DNA of 57,907 nucleotides from Clostridium sp. 1001271st1 H5 (GTDB taxonomy: Bacteria > Bacillota > Clostridia > Lachnospirales > Lachnospiraceae): positions 1 through 57,907 of the forward strand of contig NZ_SPHO01000015.1 of NCBI RefSeq assembly GCF_005845215.1, written 5' to 3'. The translations under genes and the position numbers were made by a program. The notes beneath the pieces are model-generated. The model did not search any database. It worked only from the letters and a program-made list of their open reading frames with translations, and was not told where the DNA came from. This document shows positions 32,116 to 40,947 of this stretch, piece after piece (within the stretch, counting starts at the first letter, position 1; each line of letters starts with the position of its first letter).

Positions 32116-34581
32116 TTATTCATCCTCCTTTTTCAGTTCCTGGGGTTTGGTGGTCATAATGCGGTAAAGCTCAGTATTCTTCGGGAAGTGGTCAACGAAG
32201 GGCAGGATGGTGGAGCCATAGAACAGCAGGCCCTCGCCCTCACCGGAGTGGGTCACATAGCTAAGCTGGTGCGTGGAAATGCCCAGCTGCTTGGCGAGAA
32301 TCTGACGGTCTCCGCCTGCCTGGTTGAGCATATACACGAAGTCGGAGTTTTCAAAGATGTTCTCCACCTCGCGGCTACTCAAAAGGTCTTTGACATTCTG
32401 GGTGATACCTGTCGGAATACCGCCCCATTTGCGGAATCGCTTCCAGATTTCCACCGTATAAGCGGCGGTCTGCTCCTCCTTCAAAAGCAGGTGCATCTCG
32501 TCGATGTAATAACGGGTGGACTTGTGGGCAGCGCGGTTAATGGTAACGCGGTTCCACACCTGATCCTGGACCACCAACATACCGATTTTCTTGAGTTGCT
32601 TGCCCAGCTCCTTAATGTCATAGCAGACAATGCGGTTATTGATGTCCACATTGCTCTGGTGATTGAACACATTGAGGGAGCCGGTTACATAGATTTCAAG
32701 GGCCGTGGCGATATACTGGGCTTCCTTTTCCTCCTGTGAACGGAGCAGGTTATATAGGTCCTCCAAAACCGGCATATTCTCCGGGCGCGGGTCATTGAGG
32801 TAAGTCTGATAGACCAGGCGCACACAGCGGTCGATGATGGTTTTCTGCACCGGCTGCAAGCCCTCCTTGCCGCCCACGATCAGCTCACACAGGCTGAGAA
32901 TGAAGTCGTACTTGAGGGACAGCGGGCTTTCATCATCCGAATAGTCCAGGTTCAAATCCATGGGGTTGATGTAGTTGGTGGAAGTAGGCGAAATCTTAAT
33001 GACCTGCCCATGCAGACGCTCCACCAGAGGGGCGTACTCTGCCTCCGGGTCGCAGATGATGACATCATCCGAAGTGAGCAGGAAACTGTTGGCGATCTCT
33101 CGCTTGGCGCTGAAGGACTTGCCGGAACCCGGCGTACCGAGAATCAGGCCATTGGGGTTCTTCAGCAGCTTGCGGTCCACCATGATAAGGTTGTTGGACA
33201 GGGCGTTGATGCCATAGTACAGCGCTTCTTTGCCGTTCTGGAATAATTCCTGGGTGGTAAACGGCACAAAGATCGCCGTGGAACTGGTGGTCAGCCCCCG
33301 CTGAATCTCGATCTGATTGAGACCCAAAGGCAGGCAGCTCATCATCCCTTCTTCCTGCTGGAAGTCCAGACGGGTCAGCTGGCAGTTGTATTTCTGCGCG
33401 ATGGAGCTTGCCTGAAACACATTGTTGTCCAGCTGGCGGGGATTGTCTGCCGTGTTCAGCACCAGGAAGGTCACAAGGAACATTCGCTCGTTGCGGCTCT
33501 GCAAATCCTGCAAGAGCTTTTTGGCCTCGACACCATAAGTGGCAAGGTCGGAAGGGATGATGTCCATGTCATATCCGGCACGGACAGCTTTTTTCTGTTC
33601 CTCAATTTTGGATTTATCCAGATCGGTGATTTTCCGCTTGACCGTCTTGATGGCCTTGATCTGATCCACCGACTGGATGTGCAGGCTGACGATCAGCGAG
33701 CTTTCCATGTCCAGAAAATCAGCCAGCATCCGGTCATTCAACTCTGGGGCCAAAATTTGTACGAAGCTGACGGCTCCGTACTTTTTACCCATGCGGAACT
33801 GCTTGCCGGTGCGGAACTCAAAGGAGCTGGGGGCGATAAAGTCCTTGGTGGACAGGCCGCTGGTGGGGAGCCAGTCCCACTCAAAACGGAACGGCAGCTG
33901 CTCATCCATGTGGAAGATACCATGCAGCTGGGCAAGCCGCGCCTTTCCGTCCAGCGTTTCCGCCGCCACACCCAGCCGCTTGAAGTTATTGAGAATGTCG
34001 GTCTCAATGCGCTCCAAACGGGGCTTGGCCGCCTTGATGCTGTCCGCGTCAATGCCAAAGGTGAGATACTTGGTTTTGATAAGGCCGTTGTTGCCCTTTG
34101 CCAGCTGGTTTTGCAGCATGGTGGTGTACTCCACCCGGATGCTGTCAAAATCGTCCCTTTGAAGGGGGATGTTGATGGCGCGGGCAAAGGTTTCCTCCGA
34201 TGCGGCAAGGTTCAAAAAAGACAGCTCAAACTGAATCGAGCTGTCGAAGTAGTTGAGGAAATCGCACCAGCCCTCGAAGATCGCGGTTTTATCCTCGTTC
34301 TGTGAAAGCTGATAGTTGATGTCCTGAAACTGAATGGTTTTTGTGTAGTGACCGTCTGATACCCGGCAGATCCCGTCCGGCCACATCCGTTCATAAGGGA
34401 TACTGTCCTGCGCGGATTTTTCCTTTTTGTCCGTGCGATTGGCGCGGGCAATGGCAGCTTCAATCTGCTTTCTGTCGGCGCGGGACAGCTTTTTCTTTGT
34501 TTTGACCGGCTGCACAGCTTTTTCCTCGGTTTTTCCGAACATCCGATGCAGCCATTTTTTTATTGCGGTGAACAATGTCAT
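32116..34581 (-). CDS. virB4: VirB4-like transfer ATPase (CD1110 family)
   Basis: An 821-residue ATPase of the type IV secretion system. It has a VirB4 N-terminal domain and an ATPase core with Walker A in GTPGSGKSFSAK near residues 478-489 and Walker B in the YYIDEMHLLL segment near 690. It powers assembly and DNA or protein translocation at the membrane. The start MTLFTAIKKW has a GGAGGTGT site and lies 122 bp inside the PrgI gene in another frame; this long overlap is real because both protein ends are family-typical. Confidence 0.93.
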   Translation of the reverse strand: MTLFTAIKKWLHRMFGKTEEKAVQPVKTKKKLSRADRKQIEAAIARANRTDKKEKSAQDSIPYERMWPDGICRVSDGHYTKTIQFQDINYQLSQNEDKTAIFEGWCDFLNYFDSSIQFELSFLNLAASEETFARAINIPLQRDDFDSIRVEYTTMLQNQLAKGNNGLIKTKYLTFGIDADSIKAAKPRLERIETDILNNFKRLGVAAETLDGKARLAQLHGIFHMDEQLPFRFEWDWLPTSGLSTKDFIAPSSFEFRTGKQFRMGKKYGAVSFVQILAPELNDRMLADFLDMESSLIVSLHIQSVDQIKAIKTVKRKITDLDKSKIEEQKKAVRAGYDMDIIPSDLATYGVEAKKLLQDLQSRNERMFLVTFLVLNTADNPRQLDNNVFQASSIAQKYNCQLTRLDFQQEEGMMSCLPLGLNQIEIQRGLTTSSTAIFVPFTTQELFQNGKEALYYGINALSNNLIMVDRKLLKNPNGLILGTPGSGKSFSAKREIANSFLLTSDDVIICDPEAEYAPLVERLHGQVIKISPTSTNYINPMDLNLDYSDDESPLSLKYDFILSLCELIVGGKEGLQPVQKTIIDRCVRLVYQTYLNDPRPENMPVLEDLYNLLRSQEEKEAQYIATALEIYVTGSLNVFNHQSNVDINNRIVCYDIKELGKQLKKIGMLVVQDQVWNRVTINRAAHKSTRYYIDEMHLLLKEEQTAAYTVEIWKRFRKWGGIPTGITQNVKDLLSSREVENIFENSDFVYMLNQAGGDRQILAKQLGISTHQLSYVTHSGEGEGLLFYGSTILPFVDHFPKNTELYRIMTTKPQELKKEDE

Positions 34582-34927
34582 ACACCTCCTTATCGAGCAT
34601 TTCCTGCCGCTTTAATACGGCATAAAAGTTGTTGGTCTGGTAAGGTCGCTGCTTGGGACGGATCACAGCTACTTTGAGAATGTTGCCCACGATCTTTTCC
34701 AGGGGCTGTCCATGCTTTTCGTACATAGCCAGCATAAAGAAGGGCAGCATAACCAGTATCATACACATAGCCGCTACACTGTTTCCGGTAGGTTTTCTGA
34801 GCAAAAAGAAAAGCGGTACGCCAATAAGCGCTCCGCCCGTGAAGCAGATAAGCTGCCGCTTGGTCAGATTGAACATGACCTTTGTTTTGACTTTTGTTAA
34901 GTCCTTGGGTACGGGTACATAAGCCAC
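34460..34927 (-). CDS. PrgI family membrane protein
   Basis: A 155-residue protein with two membrane helices near the start (about 28-44 and 49-68), preceded by MAYVPVPKDLTKVKTKVMFN and LTKRQLICFTGGALIGVP. This is the PrgI family of Gram-positive conjugation systems, the VirB3-like inner-membrane partner of VirB4. The basic C-terminal tail (KNRGKSCAAGQNKEKAVPRR) is encoded in the 122-bp overlap with virB4. It stands 2 bp downstream of the methyltransferase stop. Confidence 0.88.
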   Translation of the reverse strand: MAYVPVPKDLTKVKTKVMFNLTKRQLICFTGGALIGVPLFFLLRKPTGNSVAAMCMILVMLPFFMLAMYEKHGQPLEKIVGNILKVAVIRPKQRPYQTNNFYAVLKRQEMLDKEVYDIVHRNKKMAASDVRKNRGKSCAAGQNKEKAVPRRQKAD

Positions 34928-34929
34928 AA

Positions 34930-36234
34930 TTACACGCTCCTTTCTGACAGCACCTGATAAATCCCTTGCATGATGTAAGCAACACAGGGAACAGCCACGC
35001 TGTTTCCTAACATCTCATATCTCTTTGAATCACTGATTATCCCATGCTCAAAATCGTATGCGGTCCATCCATCCGGGAATCCCTGCAACCGCTCACACTC
35101 CATAGGGGTTAGCCGACGCACAATATATTTTCTCTCCGGTTGGGCGACCAACGCTCCGCAAGGTTGATATGCCATAAGAGTTGGAGCCAATTCCTCCTGA
35201 TACCCTATACTGCCGGCCGCACTTCCTGCTTTATAGCGGAAACCGGCGCTGACCATGGCGGGCGGAGATTGTGACATAGCAGCTATGATTGGCAGATTTC
35301 CGTGTGTCTGGCTTCGCAGAGTAGGAGAAATATTACTGCGCTCCACGCTCATAGAAGCTCCGCCCTGGTCGTTGAGTATGACAAGCGGCGCAACAACCGC
35401 ATGACGGTCTGCCCCTGTCAGGGTATAAGAAATGTCACTTTGGTATCCAGCTCCATTTCCACCGTTATGCGGCTGGCGTCCAATGATATTGCCCACAATG
35501 CAGTACACTTCGGTATCGCTCAAATATCGGTCTTGCGGGACTGTTCCTCCAGCGCTGCTTGCAGCAAAGGAGGTAAGTGCTTGCCGCGGCGTTCCGCCCG
35601 ATTCAAAATACCCTCGCAGGCTTTTGGGGATAAAAAGTATTTGTCCGGCGCATTTTCCTCTAAAATCAGCGACAAGGAACACGCGCCTGCGTCGCTGTGC
35701 TGTTCCGAAATATTGGGCGTCGTACACGCACCAAGCGAGATCAATTCCTCGGCTTCGTACCATTCCGGCGTTGGCCCATCGCCCAGAATAAGGCATTGGA
35801 ACCGGGGTTTCTGTGAACGCTTGCAGCACAGCCGCAAAGTCACATCCTCCTGCGGATGACAAAGCTCCGGGGACGTTTTCCCATATTGCGATTTGCGGAT
35901 ATTGTCCATGTGTTACCTCCTGCATTTCTCGAATAATACGGATTGCTTCAGAAAACAACCCGCTACGCTCATCTGCTAACCCTAACCTGCGTCCGCTGAT
36001 GGATAGCCCCTGACAGGGTGAACCAAAAGTGATGATGTCCACAGGTGGCAGCTTGCGTCCGTCCAGTTTTGTAATATCTCCTACATGGACCATTTCTGGA
36101 ATATGCCGTTTTGTGACCGATATGGCTGTCGGCAGAACTTCACTTGCCCAGACAGGACGGATTCCATAAAATAAGGCGGCATAGGGGAAACCCCCTATCC
36201 CGTCAAAAAGTGTTCCTAAAGTTATCTCTTTCAT
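34930..36234 (-). CDS. DNA (cytosine-5) methyltransferase
   Basis: A 434-residue C5 methyltransferase. Motif I is LFDGIGGF near residue 9, the catalytic Cys is C74 in GSPCQGLS, motif VI is WENVPG near 119, QRRRRVF follows near 175 (motif VIII), and GNSVAVP near 410 is motif X. The target recognition domain lies between about 190 and 370. No restriction endonuclease is adjacent, so it is probably an orphan enzyme that protects the ICE from host restriction. It sits inside the transfer operon between VirB6 and PrgI, which marks it as inserted cargo. Recognition sequence unknown. Confidence 0.93.
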   Translation of the reverse strand: MKEITLGTLFDGIGGFPYAALFYGIRPVWASEVLPTAISVTKRHIPEMVHVGDITKLDGRKLPPVDIITFGSPCQGLSISGRRLGLADERSGLFSEAIRIIREMQEVTHGQYPQIAIWENVPGALSSAGGCDFAAVLQAFTETPVPMPYSGRWANAGMVRSRGIDLAWCVYDAQYFGTAQRRRRVFLVADFRGKCAGQILFIPKSLRGYFESGGTPRQALTSFAASSAGGTVPQDRYLSDTEVYCIVGNIIGRQPHNGGNGAGYQSDISYTLTGADRHAVVAPLVILNDQGGASMSVERSNISPTLRSQTHGNLPIIAAMSQSPPAMVSAGFRYKAGSAAGSIGYQEELAPTLMAYQPCGALVAQPERKYIVRRLTPMECERLQGFPDGWTAYDFEHGIISDSKRYEMLGNSVAVPCVAYIMQGIYQVLSERSV

Positions 36235-36255
36235 AATGTACCTCCCAGCAATGGT

Positions 36256-37125
36256 TTAATGAGCCTGAAAGACTGATTTTGCGAGACTGCCGGTTTTGAA
36301 CAGCGTAAAACATAGCAGTACGGTGTAGCCCACGCAGCTCCAGATCGCCATGATGATGTCATCTTCCAGAGCGATGTTCTGCACCAGCACAGCATAAATT
36401 GCCACGCAGACGATGATGAGAAACGCCTGAAAGCCCAGCGCCAGCAGGGAGCGCAGATAGTTCTGGCCCATGCCGCCCCATTCCTTGCCCATCATGGCAG
36501 CCATGGGGATGGGCGCAACGGATGTCACAAGGTAAATTTCAATCATACGGCCATAAATCACGATAAAGATACAGATATACAACGCCCACATGGTAATGCC
36601 AATAAAGAGGGATTGGAACCACAGTCCGAACAGCGGTCCCAGATCCATTTCCATCAGCCTCGGTTCCAGATCGGTCATAACTGAGGAAATGTCAATGGAC
36701 GCATCCGAATTGATAATCCCTGCCGCCTGCGCCACTACGCTCTGCGCCATATCAAAGACGCCCATCACGATATTCCATGTATTTGTGACAATGAGGATGG
36801 CAGCGGCTGATTTGAACACCCACTTGAAAATCATCCAGGTGTCCACATCATGCAGGTTGTTCTTGTCTGCGATCATCTGGATCAGGTCTACGGTCATCAC
36901 GATAGCCAGGATCACGCCTGCAATCGGCACCATGATGGAGTTGGACAGATTCTCAATCATGCTGAAAATACTGCCATTCCATCCCTGTGGGGTCTGGCCT
37001 ACCTGTACGGATATATCCGCGACCTGCTGGTTTACACTGTCAAACATCCCCGAAAGGTTGCTCATAATGCCGCCCACCAGCATTTCTTTCAGCCAATTTG
37101 TCAGGGCTTCAAGTAAGAAATCCAT
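36256..37125 (-). CDS. VirB6/TrbL-like channel protein (CD1112 family)
   Basis: A 289-residue multi-span membrane protein. Hydrophobic segments lie at about 65-85, 105-125, 175-200, 230-255 and 260-280. The segment LVTSVAPIPMAAMMGKEWGGMG is typical of CD1112 family VirB6/TrbL-like proteins, which form the inner-membrane pore of the mating channel. It has a GGAGG site, sits between Maff2 and the methyltransferase and is co-transcribed with the transfer genes. Confidence 0.88.
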   Translation of the reverse strand: MDFLLEALTNWLKEMLVGGIMSNLSGMFDSVNQQVADISVQVGQTPQGWNGSIFSMIENLSNSIMVPIAGVILAIVMTVDLIQMIADKNNLHDVDTWMIFKWVFKSAAAILIVTNTWNIVMGVFDMAQSVVAQAAGIINSDASIDISSVMTDLEPRLMEMDLGPLFGLWFQSLFIGITMWALYICIFIVIYGRMIEIYLVTSVAPIPMAAMMGKEWGGMGQNYLRSLLALGFQAFLIIVCVAIYAVLVQNIALEDDIIMAIWSCVGYTVLLCFTLFKTGSLAKSVFQAH

Positions 37126-37144
37126 ACGGTGTCAACCTCCTTTC

Positions 37145-37176
37145 CGCCGCCCCCGCAAAACTGCGGGAGCGGCAAG
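37145..37176. other. GC-rich hairpin between Maff2 and the VirB6 gene
   Basis: Arms built on GCCGCTCCCGCA and TGCGGGGGCGGC close over a short TTT loop on the minus strand, directly before the GGAAAGGAGG site of the VirB6-like gene. With no T tract after it, it could tune translation or mRNA stability rather than end transcription. Confidence 0.5.
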
Positions 37177-37194
37177 GATTTCATACGGAGACGC

Positions 37195-37413
37195 TTAGAC
37201 AGAGAAAAGCCCGGAGAGCAGAGGTACAAGGACCATGCCTACCACGGCTACACCAGCACCGGCCATGAGCTGCTTCATGCCCTGGCTCTTGGCGCCGGGG
37301 TTGTCGTTGCCGTAACCTTCCAGCAGGTTGATAACGCCCCAGATACCGAGACCGGCACCGAGCGCGATAACGAGGGTCTGAAGAACGGTGATTGCCTGTT
37401 CAAAAAATGCCAT
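37195..37413 (-). CDS. Maff2 family membrane protein
   Basis: A 72-residue protein with two membrane helices (about 7-27 and 48-68) separated by NLLEGYGNDNPGAKSQGMKQ, the hallmark of the Maff2 family. By size and layout it resembles VirB2-type pilin or small channel subunits, and it always lies between VirD4 and the VirB6-like gene in these ICEs. The ribosome binding site is weak. A 219-bp gap with a terminator separates it from the virD4 remnant. Confidence 0.88.
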   Translation of the reverse strand: MAFFEQAITVLQTLVIALGAGLGIWGVINLLEGYGNDNPGAKSQGMKQLMAGAGVAVVGMVLVPLLSGLFSV

Positions 37414-37467
37414 ATAGTTTGTTAGCCGGAATCTGATTAAAAAATAGGTTTGTCATGTTTCATAGGC

Positions 37468-37520
37468 ATACAAAAGCCGGAACAATCTGCCGCCCGGTTT
37501 CCGGGGGCATGATTCCGGCT
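37468..37520 (-). terminator. terminator-like hairpin between virD4 and Maff2
   Basis: On the minus strand AGCCGGAA pairs with TTCCGGCT around an inner CCCGG-AAA-CCGGG stem, and the outer arm is followed by TTTG. It could end most virD4 transcripts and leave high Maff2 expression to another promoter; nothing else is seen in this gap (37414-37632). Confidence 0.5.
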
Positions 37521-37632
37521 GTCCTCCTTTTTCATTATTTTTTCTCGCGATTGTCCGCTTTGTACGCCAATGGCCCATAGAGGGCAGATGCGGCGAATAG
37601 ATAAGATCACTCCCTTCTAAAGCGGAACGAAA

Positions 37633-38445
37633 TTAAGCGCCCTTTGTGTCTACTTCATATACATCGCAGACCTCATTGGGCTTGAGTTTCAGCCTTGCGG
37701 ACAAGAATGCTTCAATATCAAAAGCGTTCTTGTCATCCGCGTCGGCAGTGTACTTGAAATTGGGGTGCTTGGTGATGTCGTACTTATCCGAAAGGAAAGG
37801 ACGCACACCGCGCAGCTGGAGGATACACTTGCCGCCATCCATAACAGCAAGCTCATCCTGGCTCATCAGCTCTTTCCCCAATTTTTGATAGTTGAGTGAA
37901 TGGGATGTTTCCCTCCCACGGCTCTCTCCGGTGTTGTAGGTGTCGATGGTTTCCTTACCCAGCACGGCGGCCAGCTCCTTGAGAGTGGTCGGCTCCTTAC
38001 CGCCCAGAAAGATGGAAGTATCCATGTTTCCGATAATGGTATCTGCGTTATCCTTATAAATCGCCTTGAGCTGACTCTGCGCCTGCAACACCAGACAGGC
38101 GGAGATCTCACGGCTTCGGATGGTGGCCACCAGCTTTTCCAACTTGGGTATCTGGCCAATGTTGGCGCACTCGTCGATCAGACAGCGCACATGAACCGGC
38201 AGTCTGCCGTCGTACACATCGTCGGCCTTTTCGCAGAGCAGGTTAAACAGCTGGGTATAACACATGGATATAAGGAAATTAAAGCTGTCATCAGTGTCAC
38301 TCATGATGAGGAACAGGGCAGTTTTCCTGTCTCCCAGAGTATCCAGCTCCAGCTCATCATAAGCCGTGACCTCACGCAACTCTGCAATGTCGAACACGGC
38401 AAGGCGAGCGCCGCAGGAAATCAAAATCGACTTGGCTGTTTTTCC
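37633..38445 (-). pseudogene. virD4: virD4 3' part, cut off by the inserted element
   Basis: The last about 270 codons of a VirD4/TraG coupling protein (CD1115 family). The frame reads GKTAKSILISCGARLAVFDI after the junction and includes a Walker B segment HVRCLIDECANIG and the AAVLGKETIDTYN region of the ATPase core. No ATG or ribosome binding site opens this part; the first possible start is a TTG a few codons in. Together with 54094-55112 it makes one intact protein of about 610 residues, joined through a GGA codon at the shared GG. The coupling protein would bring the relaxase-DNA complex to the channel. Confidence 0.88.
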
Positions 38446-38492
38446 AGAGACAAATTGTCAAGGACTTTTTAATCAAATTCACAAAAAATCTA

Positions 38493-38531
38493 CAAAAAAG
38501 GTGCCAGAAGCATTGTATGGCTCCTGACACC
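38493..38531 (-). terminator. terminator at the left end of the nested element
   Basis: On the minus strand GGTGTCAGGAGC pairs with GCTTCTGGCACC (10 of 12) over CATACAAT and is followed by TTTTTTG. It ends the minus-strand transcripts of the element just inside the boundary and would shield the virD4 remnant. Confidence 0.7.
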
Positions 38532-38543
38532 TCGTTTGATAGA

Positions 38544-38909
38544 TTACATTTTTCCGTTCAGCAGGTCTTTGCAGAGATACGCGTAGTCTGGCAGCTGGTT
38601 GATATATGACTCCCAGCGCCGCTTGATTTCGGCCAATTCCAGCGGGTCGGCTGCTTCCAGTGCATGATCGTTGCCCGTCATATACAAAACATCCGTAGCA
38701 ACATCGTCCAAACACCTGCCGCAGAGATCGGCGGCTGATTCTATCCTGATACCGGTATCCACATAAAGCGGATTTACGCCAATCGTCAGCCAGACATAGC
38801 CCACCTTGTCCGACCAGAGCAGTTCAAAATCGGGGCTTTGCCGCAGATGTTCCGCAAAGACTTCCTTTACTCGCTCAATTTCATGTTTCTCTTTTTCTGT
38901 GTAAAGCAT
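38544..38909 (-). CDS. small hypothetical protein of the nested element
   Basis: A 121-residue acidic protein from MLYTEKEKHEIERVKEVFAE, chosen for the AAGGAGGACACAAAA site. It is mostly helical and has ELLWSDKVGYVWLTIGVN in the first half and CGRCLDDVATDV in the middle. I do not recognise a family. It is the last gene before the element boundary and is followed by its own terminator. Confidence 0.5.
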   Translation of the reverse strand: MLYTEKEKHEIERVKEVFAEHLRQSPDFELLWSDKVGYVWLTIGVNPLYVDTGIRIESAADLCGRCLDDVATDVLYMTGNDHALEAADPLELAEIKRRWESYINQLPDYAYLCKDLLNGKM

Positions 38910-38986
38910 TTTTGTGTCCTCCTTGACAAAAATTTTGGTGCATACCATCATCAGTTTAGCACAAGGCGGCTTCGTTTATCAGTCTG

Positions 38987-39181
38987 TCACATCTGCTGAA
39001 TTTCATTTTTGAGCATACGCTTGATTTTATCGCTCATGGTTTCTGTGCTGGTATTGCTGAAATGGACATGAACCTTGTAGGTCGTCTTACCGATTTTCTT
39101 TACCATCGCCGGCGTGTTTTCCGGCGCTCTGGACGCAGTAACGGCGTCTGCCACCTGCATAGTACGGGGTTCTTTGTTCAT
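38987..39181 (-). CDS. tnpW: TnpW-family transposon protein
   Basis: A 64-residue protein from MNKEPRTMQVADAV, behind GAAAGGAGCGCC. The second half, KKIGKTTYKVHVHFSNTSTE followed by MSDKIKRMLKNEI, is the TnpW signature found on Tn4451-like elements. Its role is unknown. It follows the DnaC gene by 43 bp. Together with TnpV and TnpX it identifies the element type. Confidence 0.75.
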   Translation of the reverse strand: MNKEPRTMQVADAVTASRAPENTPAMVKKIGKTTYKVHVHFSNTSTETMSDKIKRMLKNEIQQM

Positions 39182-39224
39182 GGCGCTCCTTTCTCCGAAC
39201 GGGTCTGTGCCGCCCGGTAAAAAA

Positions 39225-40088
39225 TCAGTCGTGCTTACTGTTTACAATGTCTTTTGCTGTCTGTCGGGTAGCACCGGCATTTTCTTCCCGAAAATTCTTC
39301 CCGTCAAAGAGGATCGGCGCACACCGTTCCAAAATACGGTCATAGATACGGGCGTGGGCCAGATCAGGCGGGTTTTTCAGCTCGGACAGTTTCAAGTTTG
39401 TTGTGATAATCATGGGTCTGCGGCTGCGATAGCGGCTGTCAATGACGAAAAACATCTGCTCCATAGCATATTCGGTACTGCGCTCTACACCCAAATCGTC
39501 AATGATAAGCAAGTCATACTCATCAAAGCTGGCAATAAACTCCGACCTGTCCTCAGCGAACATCCCGGTCAGGCGGTTCAGAATGGTGGGAAAGTTCGTC
39601 ATCAGCACCGGCACATCCTGGTCAAGTAGAGCGTTGGCAATACATCCGGCGAAAAAAGACTTGCCGGTTCCCACATCTCCAAACAGCAAAAGCCCGATAT
39701 TGCTCTTATATGCCTCTTTCCAGTTCTCCACATAGGCATGAGCCTTGTCCATCAATGGGTTTTGCCCGTTATCATTGGAAAATGTGTAGTCGTACAGATA
39801 ACGGTCTTGCAAGCCCTGTGCCTTTCGGCGTTTGATACGCTCCATACGGCGCTGCCGTTCTTCAGCAGCCTTGCGCTGCTCCTCAGCTTCCCGCTGGCAC
39901 TGGCAGATGCAACGCGGCATAAAGTAGCCGGATTTCCCAAAGCATGGCACAACGGTCTGCCTCTGGCCGCCGCATTTCTTACAGTGAATGAGCCCGTCTG
40001 ACAAGTCTATATACTCGTCCTCAGCCAATTCCACACCGGCAGCTGCCTTGTCGATGAACGCCCGGATTTCTGCGGTAATCTCAATCAT
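39225..40088 (-). CDS. DnaC/IstB-like helicase-loader ATPase
   Basis: A 287-residue AAA+ protein. An N-terminal zinc ribbon (CKKCGG near 37 and CICQCQ near 59) and a basic helix lead into the ATPase core with Walker A GDVGTGKS at about 135-142, Walker B LLIIDDLGVE near 195 and the sensor ITTNLKLSEL near 225. DnaC-type proteins load the replicative helicase; here it is coupled by a 4-bp overlap to a replisome organiser, which suggests that the element replicates autonomously in its circular form. Confidence 0.88.
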   Translation of the reverse strand: MIEITAEIRAFIDKAAAGVELAEDEYIDLSDGLIHCKKCGGQRQTVVPCFGKSGYFMPRCICQCQREAEEQRKAAEERQRRMERIKRRKAQGLQDRYLYDYTFSNDNGQNPLMDKAHAYVENWKEAYKSNIGLLLFGDVGTGKSFFAGCIANALLDQDVPVLMTNFPTILNRLTGMFAEDRSEFIASFDEYDLLIIDDLGVERSTEYAMEQMFFVIDSRYRSRRPMIITTNLKLSELKNPPDLAHARIYDRILERCAPILFDGKNFREENAGATRQTAKDIVNSKHD

Positions 40089-40834
40089 ACAGTTTCATCC
40101 TCCTTTACGCTGTAATCCCGGTTGCGTGAGGGTGTGACAGTTTTTTTAGCGTCCTCACCGGCCCAGCGCCGGATGGTCGCTGCATGGCTCTGATAACGCT
40201 TGCCGGTAGAAGCCATGTACTCGGACAGTTTTTCGATGTACTGTTCCCATACAGCAGGAAAACTGGCCTGCAAGTCAGCCAGTTCTTCATCCGTCAGGAA
40301 AATATTCTGGTAACGGCCATAGGTGTGGGAAGGGTGCCCCATTTCAGGGCGTACCTTCTCTATCTCTCTCTTTATCTTTATCTCTTTCTCTAACTCTATC
40401 TCTATCTCTGGTGGACGAATGTCGGACAAATGTCCGCCACTTGTCCGGAGCGCAGAAAGAGCCTTATTTTGAAGCCTTGCAGCCCGCTTTCGCTCAGCCT
40501 CGGTAGAGGACTGGCCGATTAAAAGTTCGATGTTGCTCATGTAGAATGTGCCGCTGTCCAGCACTTCCACAAGACCCAGCTTCAAAAAGATTTGCAAGGC
40601 TCTCTCCACAGTGCCGATCTGCTGGCGGGTGATGGTGGCGATTATCTGCGCCGTGTAAGGAATGTCCTCGTCAAGCTGGAGCCGCCCGCCATGTTTCAGC
40701 GATTTCAGATACAGCTTGAGCAGAATGTTAGAATACAGCACACCGTCCTGCATACTTTCCAGCAGCACGATAGAATCATCGTCAAAATAGTTTTCTTTGA
40801 GTTTCAGGTAATAATATTTTCGATTGTCTGACAT
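40085..40834 (-). CDS. phage replisome organiser-like protein
   Basis: A 249-residue protein starting MSDNRKYYYLKLKENYFDDD, with LLESMQDGVLYSNILLKLYL following: the N-terminal winged helix typical of phage replisome organisers (DnaD-like). The middle is a Glu/Lys/Ile repeat linker (EIEIELEKEIKIKREIEK) encoded by hexamer-like GAGATA repeats at about 40368-40412. The C-terminal 80 residues look DnaD-like. It probably binds the element origin and recruits DnaC. Its stop overlaps the DnaC ATG. Confidence 0.8.
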   Translation of the reverse strand: MSDNRKYYYLKLKENYFDDDSIVLLESMQDGVLYSNILLKLYLKSLKHGGRLQLDEDIPYTAQIIATITRQQIGTVERALQIFLKLGLVEVLDSGTFYMSNIELLIGQSSTEAERKRAARLQNKALSALRTSGGHLSDIRPPEIEIELEKEIKIKREIEKVRPEMGHPSHTYGRYQNIFLTDEELADLQASFPAVWEQYIEKLSEYMASTGKRYQSHAATIRRWAGEDAKKTVTPSRNRDYSVKEDETV

Positions 40835-40947
40835 AGGGTTCCTCCTTGGGGATTCTCTTGGGATTCTGTACGCATTTTAAGGCTATTTTAGGAGTCAGAG
40901 GATAAATCTATCAGCCTGCCTTTGACACCCTCGAAAAAAGCCTTGAT

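Noticed and set aside
36256..37413. A frameshift or loss in the VirB6/Maff2 pair
   Set aside because: Both frames are full length with intact membrane segments; the gap between them is a normal hairpin-containing spacer.
37633..38424. The virD4 3' part as an independent gene with a TTG start
   Set aside because: It starts in the middle of the ATPase domain, lacks a ribosome site, and matches the missing end of the gene at 54094-55112.
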